DNA from: Candidatus Hodarchaeota archaeon
GTDB taxonomy: Archaea; Asgardarchaeota; Heimdallarchaeia; Hodarchaeales; Hodarchaeaceae
NCBI GenBank assembly: GCA_016840305.1
Contig: JAEOSP010000013.1
Location: 1 to 17,200 of the forward strand
Reading direction: 5' to 3'
DNA length: 17,200 nucleotides
Shown here: one piece after another, positions 7,301 to 16,088 of the stretch
Layout: every line of letters begins with the position of its first letter
How positions within the stretch are numbered: the stretch's first letter is position 1
Notes under the pieces: model-generated
What the model was told of the DNA's origin: nothing
What the model saw: only the letters and a program-made list of their open reading frames with translations
Databases searched by the model: none
Program-made: the position numbers and the translations under genes

Positions 7301-8377
7301 ATGAAATTAACAATAAACGGAGAGGTAACCGATTTACCAGCGATTTGGTGGAATTCAGATCAAAAGAATATCCAATTGATCGATCAGACAAAATTACCCT
7401 TCCAAATCAATATTCACACATGTTTAACATATAAGGATACTGCAGATGCCATTAAAAGCATGAAAATAAGAGGAGCTCCATCTATTGGTGCCGCTGCGGC
7501 ATACGGTTTAGCTCAAGCAGTTATTGAATTTTCAGGCAAAGATACATTCCACTCTGATATTGAAAAAGCATATGATTACCTCTTAGCTTCCCGTCCAACA
7601 GCAGTTGATTTGAAAAATGGATTAGAAATAATAAAAAAGAATTTAGTTAATGCTCCTGATGATATACTTAGGATTGCACAGGGATTTTCGTCAAGTGTTG
7701 CGGAACAAGGTAGAAAAATTGGTGAGGTTGGAAAAACCCTCATTAGGGATGGTATGAATATTCTTACACATTGTCATACAGGAGCTTTGGCTCTCGTAGA
7801 TAATGGTAGTGCTATTGCTCCTATAATCCAGGCTTGGTTTGATGGTAGAAAATTTCATACATATGTAGATGAAACTCGACCCCGAATTCAAGGACGGTTA
7901 ACTTCATGGGAATTGGGACAATATGGAGTTGATCATACAGTAATCTGTGATTCAGCAAGTGGTTATTTGATGTCACAGGGGAAGATCGACTTAATTATTT
8001 TAGGAGCAGATCGTGTAGCAAGAAATGGGGATATTGCAAACAAAATAGGTACCTACAATCTTGCAGTACTGGCGAAATTCCACAACATTCCTTTCTATTC
8101 GGCTTTTCCATTTTCAACACTGGATTTGGAAACCGAAACTGGAGCAGATATACGTATTGAGGAAAGAAATCATCGTGAAATTTCTGAAGTGACTGGATAT
8201 CAACAAACAGAAAGTAATAATGTCACAATTTCCATTTACCCTCAAAATACTCGTTTTGTGAATCCCGCATTTGACGTTACACCGAGTAATCTAATCACAG
8301 GTTACATAACCCCAGAGGGAATCCTATCTAAGGATGAACTGCAAGAGGTTTTTCAGAATAAGAAAAACTCAGACTAA
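7301..8377 (+). CDS. mtnA: S-methyl-5-thioribose-1-phosphate isomerase
   Basis: MtnA isomerises methylthioribose 1-phosphate to methylthioribulose 1-phosphate in the salvage of methylthioadenosine. It belongs to the eIF2B-alpha/beta/delta-like fold. The 358-residue product has the full set of family motifs: MKIRGAPSIGAAAAYG, ASRPTAVDLKNGL, THCHTGALALVDNGSA with catalytic Cys158, VDETRPRIQG, LGADRVARNGDIANKIGTY with catalytic Asp237, FPFSTLD, and IRIEER. Cys158 and Asp237 sit within a few residues of the catalytic pair of Bacillus subtilis MtnA (Cys160/Asp240, from memory). AGGAG at 7286-7290 supports ATG 7301 (TTG 7298 is also possible). No methylthioadenosine phosphorylase or downstream salvage gene is nearby. 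The related ribose-1,5-bisphosphate isomerase of archaea is less likely given the complete MtnA motifs. Confidence 0.93.
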   Translation: MKLTINGEVTDLPAIWWNSDQKNIQLIDQTKLPFQINIHTCLTYKDTADAIKSMKIRGAPSIGAAAAYGLAQAVIEFSGKDTFHSDIEKAYDYLLASRPTAVDLKNGLEIIKKNLVNAPDDILRIAQGFSSSVAEQGRKIGEVGKTLIRDGMNILTHCHTGALALVDNGSAIAPIIQAWFDGRKFHTYVDETRPRIQGRLTSWELGQYGVDHTVICDSASGYLMSQGKIDLIILGADRVARNGDIANKIGTYNLAVLAKFHNIPFYSAFPFSTLDLETETGADIRIEERNHREISEVTGYQQTESNNVTISIYPQNTRFVNPAFDVTPSNLITGYITPEGILSKDELQEVFQNKKNSD

Positions 8378-8385
8378 AATAACTA

Positions 8386-8398
8386 GAAGGTTTTTAAA
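8386..8398 (+). promoter_or_regulatory. Possible BRE/TATA element before the 8459 gene
   Basis: A purine-rich GAAGG followed by TTTTTAAA resembles an archaeal BRE plus TATA box. A start of transcription about 26 bases downstream would leave a leader of roughly 40 bases before ATG 8459. It could serve the whole 8459-12440 group. Visual match only. Confidence 0.3.
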
Positions 8399-8458
8399 GG
8401 ATAAGTCAATAGATATTCGATACATATCTTTGATTTAAGATAGAGAGGAAGAATAGAT

Positions 8459-8767
8459 ATGAGAGAAATAGTAAAACAGCTCCGTTCAACGGTTAGTTTC
8501 TGTGGTTTTGAACTCGAAGATATTTCATCACATCAGAATTATATTTCGTTAGAATTAAGCTCAAAGAAAAGATTTAGGAAGAAAAATTATACTCTTGGTG
8601 TGAGTAAATCGCTTAATGGTTTGTTAACCGCAGAACGAGAGTTATCCCGTGTTTCAAAGAGACAACTCATTATATTCGATCCTGTAAACAATTTACTTGA
8701 ACCAACACTCGGAAAGGTACTACTATTCCACGACTTTGATCAACTCCAAGTATTTTTAAACGAATAA
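8459..8767 (+). CDS. Hypothetical 102-residue protein
   Basis: I do not recognise this protein. It starts at ATG 8459 with a weak purine-rich site (AGAGAGGAAG) upstream. It is basic in the middle, with SSKKRFRKKNYTLGVSKS at about residues 34-51. Its predicted order is helix, strand, basic turn, strand, helix, then two hydrophobic strands (RQLIIFDPVNN and GKVLLFHDFDQL), consistent with a small alpha/beta fold. It has no signal peptide, membrane segment or cysteine pair. It lies 60 bases before the KaiC-like gene on the same strand, so it may be the first gene of that group. The codon make-up resembles its neighbours, which supports a real gene. Confidence 0.6.
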   Translation: MREIVKQLRSTVSFCGFELEDISSHQNYISLELSSKKRFRKKNYTLGVSKSLNGLLTAERELSRVSKRQLIIFDPVNNLLEPTLGKVLLFHDFDQLQVFLNE

Positions 8768-8827
8768 AACGTATAATCAAATACCGTAAATTCACGTTTT
8801 CAAAGGATTGATTCGAGGTTTTTTCCA

Positions 8828-10240
8828 GTGGGTTCTTTTCGAAATGTATTACCAGAAGAATTTTCTAGTTTTATAAATACTGATAAAAGTTATTCTTTAC
8901 TAATCAAGGGACTTCCTGGAACAGGAAAATCAAGTTTGGCTTTGGAAATAGCAGCTCAAATGCCTAATGCCTTTTTTATAAGCACCAGAATTGATCCTGA
9001 AGCTATAATGGATGATTTCAATTGGTTAGATGAAATGATTAACCAAAATCGTGAATTTCCCTTTTTTATTGATGCTACTCTATCTGGTAAAATATCCAAT
9101 AATAAATCGATTCAAACTATTGATTATGAGACTATTCCTGAATTTGTGCAACAAGTATTTTCACTTGGATCAGAACAATCAACTCGGGTTTTTGTCTTAG
9201 ATAGCTGGAATGCGGTCACACGGAATCTATCAGAAACACAGGTACAACATTGGGAATCAGCTATAGTTCAACGATTACAAGGTAAAAACGATAAAATAAT
9301 ATTTGTTGTTGAAGGGGTCAAGGATTCCACCTTGGATTGGATGGTGGATGGCATATCGGTCTTAAGCAGAAGAATTACCGTCTCTCCTCATGGAGTTGCA
9401 CGCAGAATTCGTGAAATATCCTTTTTTAAGATGCGTGGGAGGCAGATATTAAACGAAACATATCTTATGACCTTGGCTGAAGGACGAATTAAGACTTTTA
9501 CGCCATACAAATATAGATTTCCAGCTATAATCCTAAAATCTAGGTTAATTGCTGATCCTAACGATACTCATATATCAACTGGCTCAATGGATTTTGACAA
9601 TCTTCTAGATGGAGGTTTTAAGAAGGGATCCTATAATCTCTTTGAGGTTTCAACCATTGTTGGTGATGGGCTAGACATCTTCTTATTTCCACTTATAACG
9701 AATCATCTCCTAAATGGTCGTGCAGTAATAAGTATTTTACGAGAGGGAATAACATTTGATACTAAAAAATCATATTTTAATGTCTTTACTGGAAGCAAAA
9801 ACTGGATTAAGAGGTCAATCAACTTTGAACGATATGTTCCCAAAGAAAAACCACATCGTATTGCGCTTCCTGAGACTATTGATGAATTACTAAGTAAAAT
9901 TGATGAAATAACTGAAAAACTGAGGAATGAAAACGAGGAAACTGTCTTAATAAACATTGGACTTGATGTTCTTGAAAATTTATACGGTATACCAGCATTA
10001 AATCAATTTATCCCAATAATTGTATCTAAATCCCATTTAGAGGGGGATATCGTTGTAGGATGGTTGAAAGAAAATCAAGAATATCGTGGTGGAACAACAG
10101 CAGCTCAGTCTCATTGGAAAATCGATTTGATTAATCGAGCTTTGGTTTTAGAAGGCATTATACCTGCTACAGAATTTTTTGGTATAGAACCAATTTTAGC
10201 AAAGGGTTACATTGATTATTCAATAACCCCAATATTATAA
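8828..10240 (+). CDS. KaiC-like RecA-superfamily ATPase, two domains, second P-loop lost
   Basis: The 470-residue protein starts at GTG 8828; a GAGG lies about ten bases upstream. Domain 1 (about residues 1-225) is an intact KaiC-like ATPase: Walker A GLPGTGKSS at 28-36, Walker B VFVLDSW at 121-127 with Asp125, and the family C-terminal signature REISFFKMRGRQI followed by AEGRIKTFTP. Domain 2 (about 249-470) opens with the KaiC-like STGSMDFDNLLDGGFKKGS, but the expected glycine-lysine P-loop is replaced by EVSTIVGDGLD, without the lysine. It should therefore not hydrolyse ATP in the usual way. Archaeal KaiC-like proteins usually act as ATP-driven signalling or scaffold proteins. The beta-CASP gene starts 22 bases downstream, behind a good ribosome-binding site, suggesting co-expression. 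A circadian role is not implied. Confidence 0.85.
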   Translation: MGSFRNVLPEEFSSFINTDKSYSLLIKGLPGTGKSSLALEIAAQMPNAFFISTRIDPEAIMDDFNWLDEMINQNREFPFFIDATLSGKISNNKSIQTIDYETIPEFVQQVFSLGSEQSTRVFVLDSWNAVTRNLSETQVQHWESAIVQRLQGKNDKIIFVVEGVKDSTLDWMVDGISVLSRRITVSPHGVARRIREISFFKMRGRQILNETYLMTLAEGRIKTFTPYKYRFPAIILKSRLIADPNDTHISTGSMDFDNLLDGGFKKGSYNLFEVSTIVGDGLDIFLFPLITNHLLNGRAVISILREGITFDTKKSYFNVFTGSKNWIKRSINFERYVPKEKPHRIALPETIDELLSKIDEITEKLRNENEETVLINIGLDVLENLYGIPALNQFIPIIVSKSHLEGDIVVGWLKENQEYRGGTTAAQSHWKIDLINRALVLEGIIPATEFFGIEPILAKGYIDYSITPIL

Positions 10241-10262
10241 ATCGTTAACGTAGGAGAAAGAA

Positions 10263-12440
10263 ATGGAATTTCCTTCAACAAAAGTAATAAGTCTACATAA
10301 ACTTTTAATGAAAAAAAAGGACGCATTGAGTAGTCAGGAGATCAAAAATAAAATTCAAGAATTATCTGACGTTGAAAGGTGCCAATTATTCTGGAAATTC
10401 TATGAAACTAAAGATTTTGGTAAAAATATCCTTTTAAAGGAATTTGAGCTTTGGGATGGGATTGAAGCCTTATTTAAAGGAGATTATTCGCATACAGATG
10501 TATTGGATGATCAAAATGAACTCATATTAACACTTACTGAAATGGGAGTGTATATGGGGCCATTAAATCTAGAAGATTTTCGAAGCGTTTCTCGATTTCT
10601 GTTAACTCATACCATTAAGTATAATCTGGTAGTGGATGAGATAAATGAGACAATTATAAGATTGCTTGCTAATATAACAACTTCAAATGAGGATATTATT
10701 GCGAAATTAGGTTCACTAATCAGATATATGGGTTTACCCCCATCTGGTTTCGATCATCTCAGTGAAAAATTACTGTTAAGTTTCCCAAGATTAAGTTCCG
10801 AAGTCGAGAAATTACAGGAGTTGCCAATCGGCACATATCAGCATTATCCAGAATATATAGATGAAATCACTGAAAAGCTGAATTATGATAAGTCCATTCC
10901 AGTTTTGAAGCAATGGCTTGATCATTCCACTTTAAATAACATTACTGATAAGAAAATTTCTCAATTTATAGAGAAGTGGCCTTCACAAAAGTATGACTCA
11001 AATGAAGAGTTTTTTCAAAGACTTGAAACAGAACGGCAGACACAGAAAATATCATCTATTCCTTTAGTTTACGATACATTCGTTAAACCCTATTCCCAAG
11101 GTATTACTCCTGAAATAGTCAGAACAGCGGAACTACCTCAAAATATTCCTTCTGAATTATTACAACCCTTTCTTGAAAGATTAGCATATCCAATTCGCAC
11201 GCAAAACAAAGAAATAAAGGTCACTTTTTTAGGAGGAGCCAGTATTGGTACGATGGGAATATTAGTTTGCACACCCCAATCAACCATCCTCTTCGATTAT
11301 GGATTATCAGTTGCAAATTATCAAATTCCTTTCTGGAATGAAGCATTACATTCACTTGACGCCATTTTTGTAACTCATGCCCATTTAGATCATACAGGGG
11401 CTATCCCCTATCTATTTAGCCAGGGGTATTCAGGATATGTCTTTGGAAGTTCTATGACGAAAAAATTGACAAGTATCTTGCTTTCTGATAGCATCAAACT
11501 AATGAATCAAAATTTCTCAAAAGTAACTTGTAGAAATGATTTTCGCTTCAAGGCACTTTCCCAAGAATCCTACCTTTTTCAGATGCTTGATCGGTATATT
11601 ACAATAAAATCTGGTGAAGAATATCAAATTACACCTGATGTAGTAATTAATCCATATAATGCGCATCATATTCAAGGATCTTATGCTTATCAGTTGGAAA
11701 GTGAGGGGAAAAAAGTTCTATTTACAGGGGATATAAATTTTGACCCATCTGAACTGTTTCGGAATCAAACTCCCAAATTACCAATGGATTCCAACTTATC
11801 AATTGTAGATGCGACGTATTACGGACAACCAGGTTTTGATAGCAAAGAAAGAGACATACTTCTTTTTAATTCAGTCAATGAATCGAAGAGAGTAATTATT
11901 CCTGCTTTTAGCGTGGGAAGAGCCCAGGAGATTTTATTAAAACTTGATAGAGCTGGAATAACGAAGAATCGTAAAGTTTCACTTCTAGGAATGGCAACCA
12001 AGGTAGCTCAGCTTTCAGGAATTAAAACTAAAGGTCATTTAAGTACTAATCTTGTACAACCTTTTGATGATGAAATAATAATCACTGGAGGAGGTATGTT
12101 GAATGGTGGATATGCAAGGGAACTTGTTGAACAAACAAAAACAGATCCAAATACAACTATTGTGTTGTGTGGGTACCTTGCTCCCAATACACTAGGTTAC
12201 CGATTATTGCACAAACTTGAACCTGAATATAAGCAGAATGTCATTTATACTCGTTTCAGTGGTCATACGTCAAGTGATAATCTAAAAAAGGAAATTTCAA
12301 GCTTTAAAGGATCAACCTATCTTGTACATTTGGGAGAATTGACAAAAGATCCGCTAACATTAGAGAAAGAGGGAAAAAGAAAAACTCTAAAAAATAAATC
12401 AATAAACATCCCAAATATCGGAACTACAACGGTAATCTAG
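10263..12440 (+). CDS. Beta-CASP metallo-beta-lactamase nuclease-like protein with large novel N-terminus
   Basis: Residues about 317-725 form a beta-CASP zinc nuclease module related to CPSF73/RNase J. It starts with KVTFLGGASIGTMGIL. HAHLDH at 372-377 is motif 2, His469 in NAHHIQGS motif 3 and Asp490 in FTGDINF motif 4. Asp516 in VDATYYG is motif A, His668 in SGHTSSDNL motif B and His689 in VHLGE motif C. All metal-binding positions look kept, so hydrolytic activity on RNA (or DNA) is likely. Motif C carries one extra residue compared with the usual VHGE. Residues 1-316 are a mostly helical, charged region that I do not recognise; it shows no KH domains like those of archaeal aCPSF1. AGGAG at about 10252-10256 supports ATG 10263. 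The gene directly follows the KaiC-like gene. Confidence 0.9.
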   Translation: MEFPSTKVISLHKLLMKKKDALSSQEIKNKIQELSDVERCQLFWKFYETKDFGKNILLKEFELWDGIEALFKGDYSHTDVLDDQNELILTLTEMGVYMGPLNLEDFRSVSRFLLTHTIKYNLVVDEINETIIRLLANITTSNEDIIAKLGSLIRYMGLPPSGFDHLSEKLLLSFPRLSSEVEKLQELPIGTYQHYPEYIDEITEKLNYDKSIPVLKQWLDHSTLNNITDKKISQFIEKWPSQKYDSNEEFFQRLETERQTQKISSIPLVYDTFVKPYSQGITPEIVRTAELPQNIPSELLQPFLERLAYPIRTQNKEIKVTFLGGASIGTMGILVCTPQSTILFDYGLSVANYQIPFWNEALHSLDAIFVTHAHLDHTGAIPYLFSQGYSGYVFGSSMTKKLTSILLSDSIKLMNQNFSKVTCRNDFRFKALSQESYLFQMLDRYITIKSGEEYQITPDVVINPYNAHHIQGSYAYQLESEGKKVLFTGDINFDPSELFRNQTPKLPMDSNLSIVDATYYGQPGFDSKERDILLFNSVNESKRVIIPAFSVGRAQEILLKLDRAGITKNRKVSLLGMATKVAQLSGIKTKGHLSTNLVQPFDDEIIITGGGMLNGGYARELVEQTKTDPNTTIVLCGYLAPNTLGYRLLHKLEPEYKQNVIYTRFSGHTSSDNLKKEISSFKGSTYLVHLGELTKDPLTLEKEGKRKTLKNKSINIPNIGTTTVI

Positions 12441-12449
12441 AAAGAATAA

Positions 12450-13265
12450 TTAATATTGATCTGGATGCCTAAGGGATAAGGTTGGAATGAACTTTTTTGC
12501 CGAATCTAGTAGTCTAGAGTTAATGGTAGCCATAATTATCTCCTCTTTGCTTGAACCACTTCTAATTGTTTTCCCATTAGGATCAACAACTATAGATTTT
12601 CCGAAGTATGAAATTTCAGATTCATCTCCTACACGATTGACACCAATTACAAAAATTTGATTTTCCATCGCTCTAGCTCTAAGCAAAGTGGTCCATACAT
12701 CATCTCTAGGTTTAGGAAATTCTGCCAAATAAATGATACAATCCACACCTTCCAAAGCTAATCGACGACTTATCTCTGGATAACGTAGATCAAAACAAAT
12801 CAAAATTCCAACTCGTAAACCATTGATATTGACAACAGATTTAATATCTGTATTATCCCCACTTAGAAAATACTCTGATTCCTCCATCGGTTTTAAGGGA
12901 AAAAGATGAACCTTCCTGTATTTTGAAAGTAATTTACCTCGGTCGTTGATAATTACAGCACAGTTATAGTAAGATCCCATTGATTCTTCCATATAACTTG
13001 CAATAACATGAATTTTATGTTTTTGAGCTATTGTTTTAAAAAATTCAGTAGTTAATCCTTCTGGTATCCTTTCTGAGAGGGTTTCATAATTTTTCAAATC
13101 AAATCCAGTCGTACAGAGCTCTGGAAGACAAATGATGTGTGTATGAGATCTTGGAACAGTTTTTGTACTTTTTGCTATCAACGACTCAATTTTACTCAAG
13201 TTGGTTTGTTTTTCTCCTAGCTGGATATCCATTTGAATGAGAGAGATATGGAATTGTCCTTTCAT
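12450..13265 (-). CDS. Nitrilase-superfamily carbon-nitrogen hydrolase (omega-amidase/Nit-like)
   Basis: The family hydrolyses amides or nitriles through a Glu-Lys-Cys triad. All three residues are present: Glu49 in CLPELCTTGF, Lys118 in KYRKVHLF and Cys157 in GILICFDLRYPE. The 271-residue length is normal, and WTTLLRARAMENQIFVIGVNRVG is the conserved region after the nucleophile. The pattern most resembles omega-amidase/Nit2-type enzymes that clear alpha-ketoglutaramate or similar deaminated amides, but the substrate cannot be set from sequence. It begins 12 bases after the stop of the upstream CPBP protease gene on the same strand, so the two are probably co-transcribed. It is cytoplasmic, with no signal peptide. 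Confidence 0.93.
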   Translation of the reverse strand: MKGQFHISLIQMDIQLGEKQTNLSKIESLIAKSTKTVPRSHTHIICLPELCTTGFDLKNYETLSERIPEGLTTEFFKTIAQKHKIHVIASYMEESMGSYYNCAVIINDRGKLLSKYRKVHLFPLKPMEESEYFLSGDNTDIKSVVNINGLRVGILICFDLRYPEISRRLALEGVDCIIYLAEFPKPRDDVWTTLLRARAMENQIFVIGVNRVGDESEISYFGKSIVVDPNGKTIRSGSSKEEIIMATINSRLLDSAKKFIPTLSLRHPDQY

Positions 13266-13277
13266 CTAAGTTCTCCA

Positions 13278-14108
13278 CTAGGTTTCAGTTGGAAGACGCT
13301 GATAATTTTCTGAATAATTTTTCACACACAGAAAAATGATTATCGCGCCTATGGTGGATGCAGAGATTTCGAGTATCACTTGTAACCAAGTATCATAAAT
13401 GAATTCAGCAAGAAAGATGAAAAGGAAAAAATCCCAAAAACCATGGATTGCTACAGGAAAGATCAGATTGTAATTAGTTTGTTTGAAGGTGTAAGAAAGT
13501 GTTAAACCGATTACAAACGCGCTAAATAAGATAGCTATCATGTAAAGAATGTTTTTACCTGGGGCTATAAGTAAAAAGTGTAGTAATCCAAACAAGAGAG
13601 CTGATATAACCGCTGAAATCTCGAAACTATACCTCGTCTGCAATATTCTCTGTAGATAACCTCTAAATAGGATTTCCTCACCTAAGCCAATTGCAAAAAT
13701 GGTGACTCCCAAAGTTAAAAGTATTCCAACGAGGTCCAAGACTCCGTGAAATAAAACAATACGAAAAATAGCTTCAATTATGACGGTTGGTATTAAACCA
13801 GCCAATGTAATTGGTATACTATATAAAATCCACTCTTTTGCATTAGAACCAATCCATTGAAATCCACTTTCCTTCATACTTTGGCGATCGAAGCTCAAGA
13901 AAGCATATACCAATCCCACCCCTACTATCCCGTTTACAGTTCGCTGGATATTAATCTCTAAGGTGTTTGGAAGTGGGTTACCTTCATTGAAAAGAGTTCG
14001 TAGCAAAGGAATAACAAAAACTTGGAAACTAAATATTAAAACTACACAAATAGAAAAGAATAGTAGGACACGAAGCCATAAGTCAAAAATAGAATACTTT
14101 CTCAACAT
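13278..14108 (-). CDS. CPBP-family intramembrane glutamic endopeptidase (CAAX-protease-like)
   Basis: The 276-residue protein is very hydrophobic, with about seven or eight membrane segments. The Abi/CPBP motifs are in order: GEEILFRGYLQ with Glu144-Glu145 and Arg149, then FGLLHFLL with His177, then AIHGFWDF with His222 and Asp226. These residues form the metal-independent glutamate active site of the Rce1-like family. In archaea such proteases are thought to process lipidated or peptide substrates, though targets are mostly unknown. ATG 14108 gives a short basic N-terminus (MLRKYS) before the first membrane helix. A nitrilase-like gene follows 12 bases downstream. The upstream spacer is shared with the divergent 14272 gene. 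Confidence 0.9.
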   Translation of the reverse strand: MLRKYSIFDLWLRVLLFFSICVVLIFSFQVFVIPLLRTLFNEGNPLPNTLEINIQRTVNGIVGVGLVYAFLSFDRQSMKESGFQWIGSNAKEWILYSIPITLAGLIPTVIIEAIFRIVLFHGVLDLVGILLTLGVTIFAIGLGEEILFRGYLQRILQTRYSFEISAVISALLFGLLHFLLIAPGKNILYMIAILFSAFVIGLTLSYTFKQTNYNLIFPVAIHGFWDFFLFIFLAEFIYDTWLQVILEISASTIGAIIIFLCVKNYSENYQRLPTET

Positions 14109-14226
14109 TGATACCTCTGATATGTCTAATATTGATACAGTGCCGTAGGTTTGCGTTTTAGTTGTATGAGATCAAAAAACCACAAAAAGTAATCTTCAGA
14201 TCGTCCTTGAACATCTCCTGTTGAGG

Positions 14227-14237
14227 TATATTAAAAA
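14227..14237 (+). promoter_or_regulatory. Possible TATA box for the 14272 gene
   Basis: TATATTAAAAA preceded by GAGG resembles a BRE plus TATA box. Transcription would begin near 14258, giving a very short leader before GTG 14272, in keeping with the absence of a Shine-Dalgarno site there. The rest of the spacer (14109-14226) shows no gene. Confidence 0.3.
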
Positions 14238-14271
14238 ACACTTGGAATTAATAATATATTAGTGAATAGAT

Positions 14272-15834
14272 GTGGTTGCACCGATTATAGCATTTGCTGG
14301 TTTAACTGTCGCTTCACTAATAAAAACTGTTGTTGCCGAATATACTGCTAACATGGGTAGACGTAAGCTAGCCCAATCATTTTTAGTTGAGAGAATTGAT
14401 TCTAAACTGGAGAAAAAATTTGGAAAGGAATTTTTAAAGGATAAGCTAACTCCACATCATCTAAAAGAAGTGCATGATGCCATTCATGAGGAATTGGGTG
14501 CATATTCTTCCTCTCGTGATCTAGATCAACTTATTACTAATTCTATCCAGACTTTAAGTAATGAACATCAACAAATACTCATCAAGCTTGAAAGAGTAGA
14601 ATCATTGTTAGAGAAGATATCCATACCTTTATCCTATAGTATCTCGAAAGAAGCAGAAGATGAAGTCCCTGAAGAATTACTACAAGGTTTACTTGAAGGA
14701 AGTTTACTAGGTAAACAAAGATCTGATCATGTATTGACTGAACTAATTAATGAGAAACGAATACCCGAGAACACTGTTTCTAGCTTGAGTAATTATAAAT
14801 TTATTGAAAGATTAACAGTAGAGGGGGAAAAGGAAATGAAACGAATAGTTAATAAGTTTACTTCCTCCCCTGACGAGATTAATAGTTTGAGCACTCTTAT
14901 GGACATATCTGCGTTAATGGTAGGTCCAAATGAACAATTAAATAATATTATCTCTGAATTTGTGTTCCGATTAATAGAAGAAGGCCTTGAATCCTCTGTT
15001 GTCGAAAAATCAATTATTGCTTTTACCTTTCTAATTCACCGTTTAGGAAAACTAGATAACCTTTCAGAAAGTGATCGAATATTACTCGCTTCATTTCTTA
15101 AAAAGAACTTGAATGATATAGATAATCCAACGCGCCTTTTAGAATCTTATTTTCTTCTGACTGAATTAGGTCACGCGGCTGATATTGATCCCGATTTTGT
15201 GCTGGAAATTATGGATAGGCATTACAAGAAAGGAATGAATACCACAAGAGAGATGAACAACCAATTACAAGTTAGTGGTAGATTAGCACGATTTTTAAGA
15301 CGAATAGGATTGAAATCTTCTAAACCTACTTCTTCTATGCGATCAATTCGTATGTTAATTAAAAAATTGGATAAAAGAAAGTTTATACGGAACACACAGC
15401 TTCTGATTTACCAACTTGACCGTCTTACAACTGAAATAAATTTGGTTATCTCATATTTTGAAAAAACAGATCCTTCTGAAGAAGATCTGACTGAATTAGT
15501 GGAACTTTTACAGTCACTACTTGAAATACTAAATCGTCCAAATATATTGAAACTTAATTTAAAAACGAAAAAACGCATAATCGAGCTGATGGATGCAGCG
15601 TATTATTTATACGATCTATTAGCAGTTCGTAATTCTTGGAATCTACTGAATAATTATCAAATTAATATTAAATCACTACATAGTCCAACATTAGGAAGTT
15701 ATCAAAGAATATCAACTAATCAAGAATTGTTTAACAGTTCTTTAATGGCTTATTCCAGAAAAAGATTGGAAAAAGCTGATCGAGATTTACCGAGTCCACC
15801 ATCAAAGCAAATGAGGAAAAAAATTACTCAGTAA
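14272..15834 (+). CDS. Unrecognised 520-residue helical protein with hydrophobic N-terminus
   Basis: I do not recognise this family. Residues about 3-22 (PIIAFAGLTVASLIKTVVAE) are hydrophobic and could be a membrane anchor or a buried helix. They are followed by a basic helix (GRRKLAQSF) and a charged region; residues about 83-116 look like a coiled coil. From about 170 to 470 the protein is a run of leucine-rich amphipathic helices (for example FVFRLIEEGLESSVVEKSII and LLESYFLLTELGHAADIDPD) compatible with a HEAT/ARM-like or other helical repeat scaffold, although no clear repeat unit stands out. The C-terminal tail is basic and proline-containing (PSPPSKQMRKKITQ). The start is GTG 14272; the ATG two bases earlier is out of frame. 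It is likely a membrane-associated scaffold. The longin/TPR gene follows 254 bases later. Confidence 0.72.
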   Translation: MVAPIIAFAGLTVASLIKTVVAEYTANMGRRKLAQSFLVERIDSKLEKKFGKEFLKDKLTPHHLKEVHDAIHEELGAYSSSRDLDQLITNSIQTLSNEHQQILIKLERVESLLEKISIPLSYSISKEAEDEVPEELLQGLLEGSLLGKQRSDHVLTELINEKRIPENTVSSLSNYKFIERLTVEGEKEMKRIVNKFTSSPDEINSLSTLMDISALMVGPNEQLNNIISEFVFRLIEEGLESSVVEKSIIAFTFLIHRLGKLDNLSESDRILLASFLKKNLNDIDNPTRLLESYFLLTELGHAADIDPDFVLEIMDRHYKKGMNTTREMNNQLQVSGRLARFLRRIGLKSSKPTSSMRSIRMLIKKLDKRKFIRNTQLLIYQLDRLTTEINLVISYFEKTDPSEEDLTELVELLQSLLEILNRPNILKLNLKTKKRIIELMDAAYYLYDLLAVRNSWNLLNNYQINIKSLHSPTLGSYQRISTNQELFNSSLMAYSRKRLEKADRDLPSPPSKQMRKKITQ

Positions 15835-16002
15835 ACTCGAATTAACAGGATCCAGATGGATTTAAATGTTATCTTCAGAACGAGGTAACTTATTTCCCAA
15901 AGCTTTAAAATTAAATAATGAAAATTCTAATTAAATAAAATACAGAAGAAATTAGTCAACTTTAATAATTGATGATTCCATTAACAGTGGTTTCAACACT
16001 TA

Positions 16003-16014
16003 AAAGATATAAAT
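16003..16014 (+). promoter_or_regulatory. Possible BRE/TATA element before the longin-TPR gene
   Basis: AAAGATATAAAT lies in the 254-base spacer 15835-16088. Initiation about 26 bases downstream (near 16035-16040) would create a leader of roughly 50 bases that contains a short upstream ORF. The rest of the spacer is AT-rich with no other feature seen. Confidence 0.3.
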
Positions 16015-16048
16015 TACTATTAATTTGTGGATTGAAAACTTTACGATC

Positions 16049-16081
16049 ATGTTTGAAGGTGTGAGCGAATTTAAACGGTGA
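16049..16081 (+). other. Ten-codon upstream ORF echoing the start of the next gene
   Basis: ATG 16049 opens a short frame, MFEGVSEFKR, that ends at TGA 16079-16081, seven bases before the ATG of the longin-TPR gene, which begins MLFEGV. The DNA around the two starts is similar (GTTTGAAGGTGT versus GTTCGAAGGTGT). This may be a small local duplication of the gene start, a translated leader, or chance. It is not in the same frame as the main gene. Confidence 0.25.
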
Positions 16082-16088
16082 CTGTCAT

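Noticed and set aside
9703..9957. Minus-strand open frame inside the KaiC-like gene
   Set aside because: It is a serine-rich antisense shadow with no independent support.
15835..16088. The longest spacer, examined for a tRNA, small RNA or repeat array
   Set aside because: It has no cloverleaf, strong hairpin or repeated unit; only AT-rich sequence, a TATA-like element and the mini-ORF.
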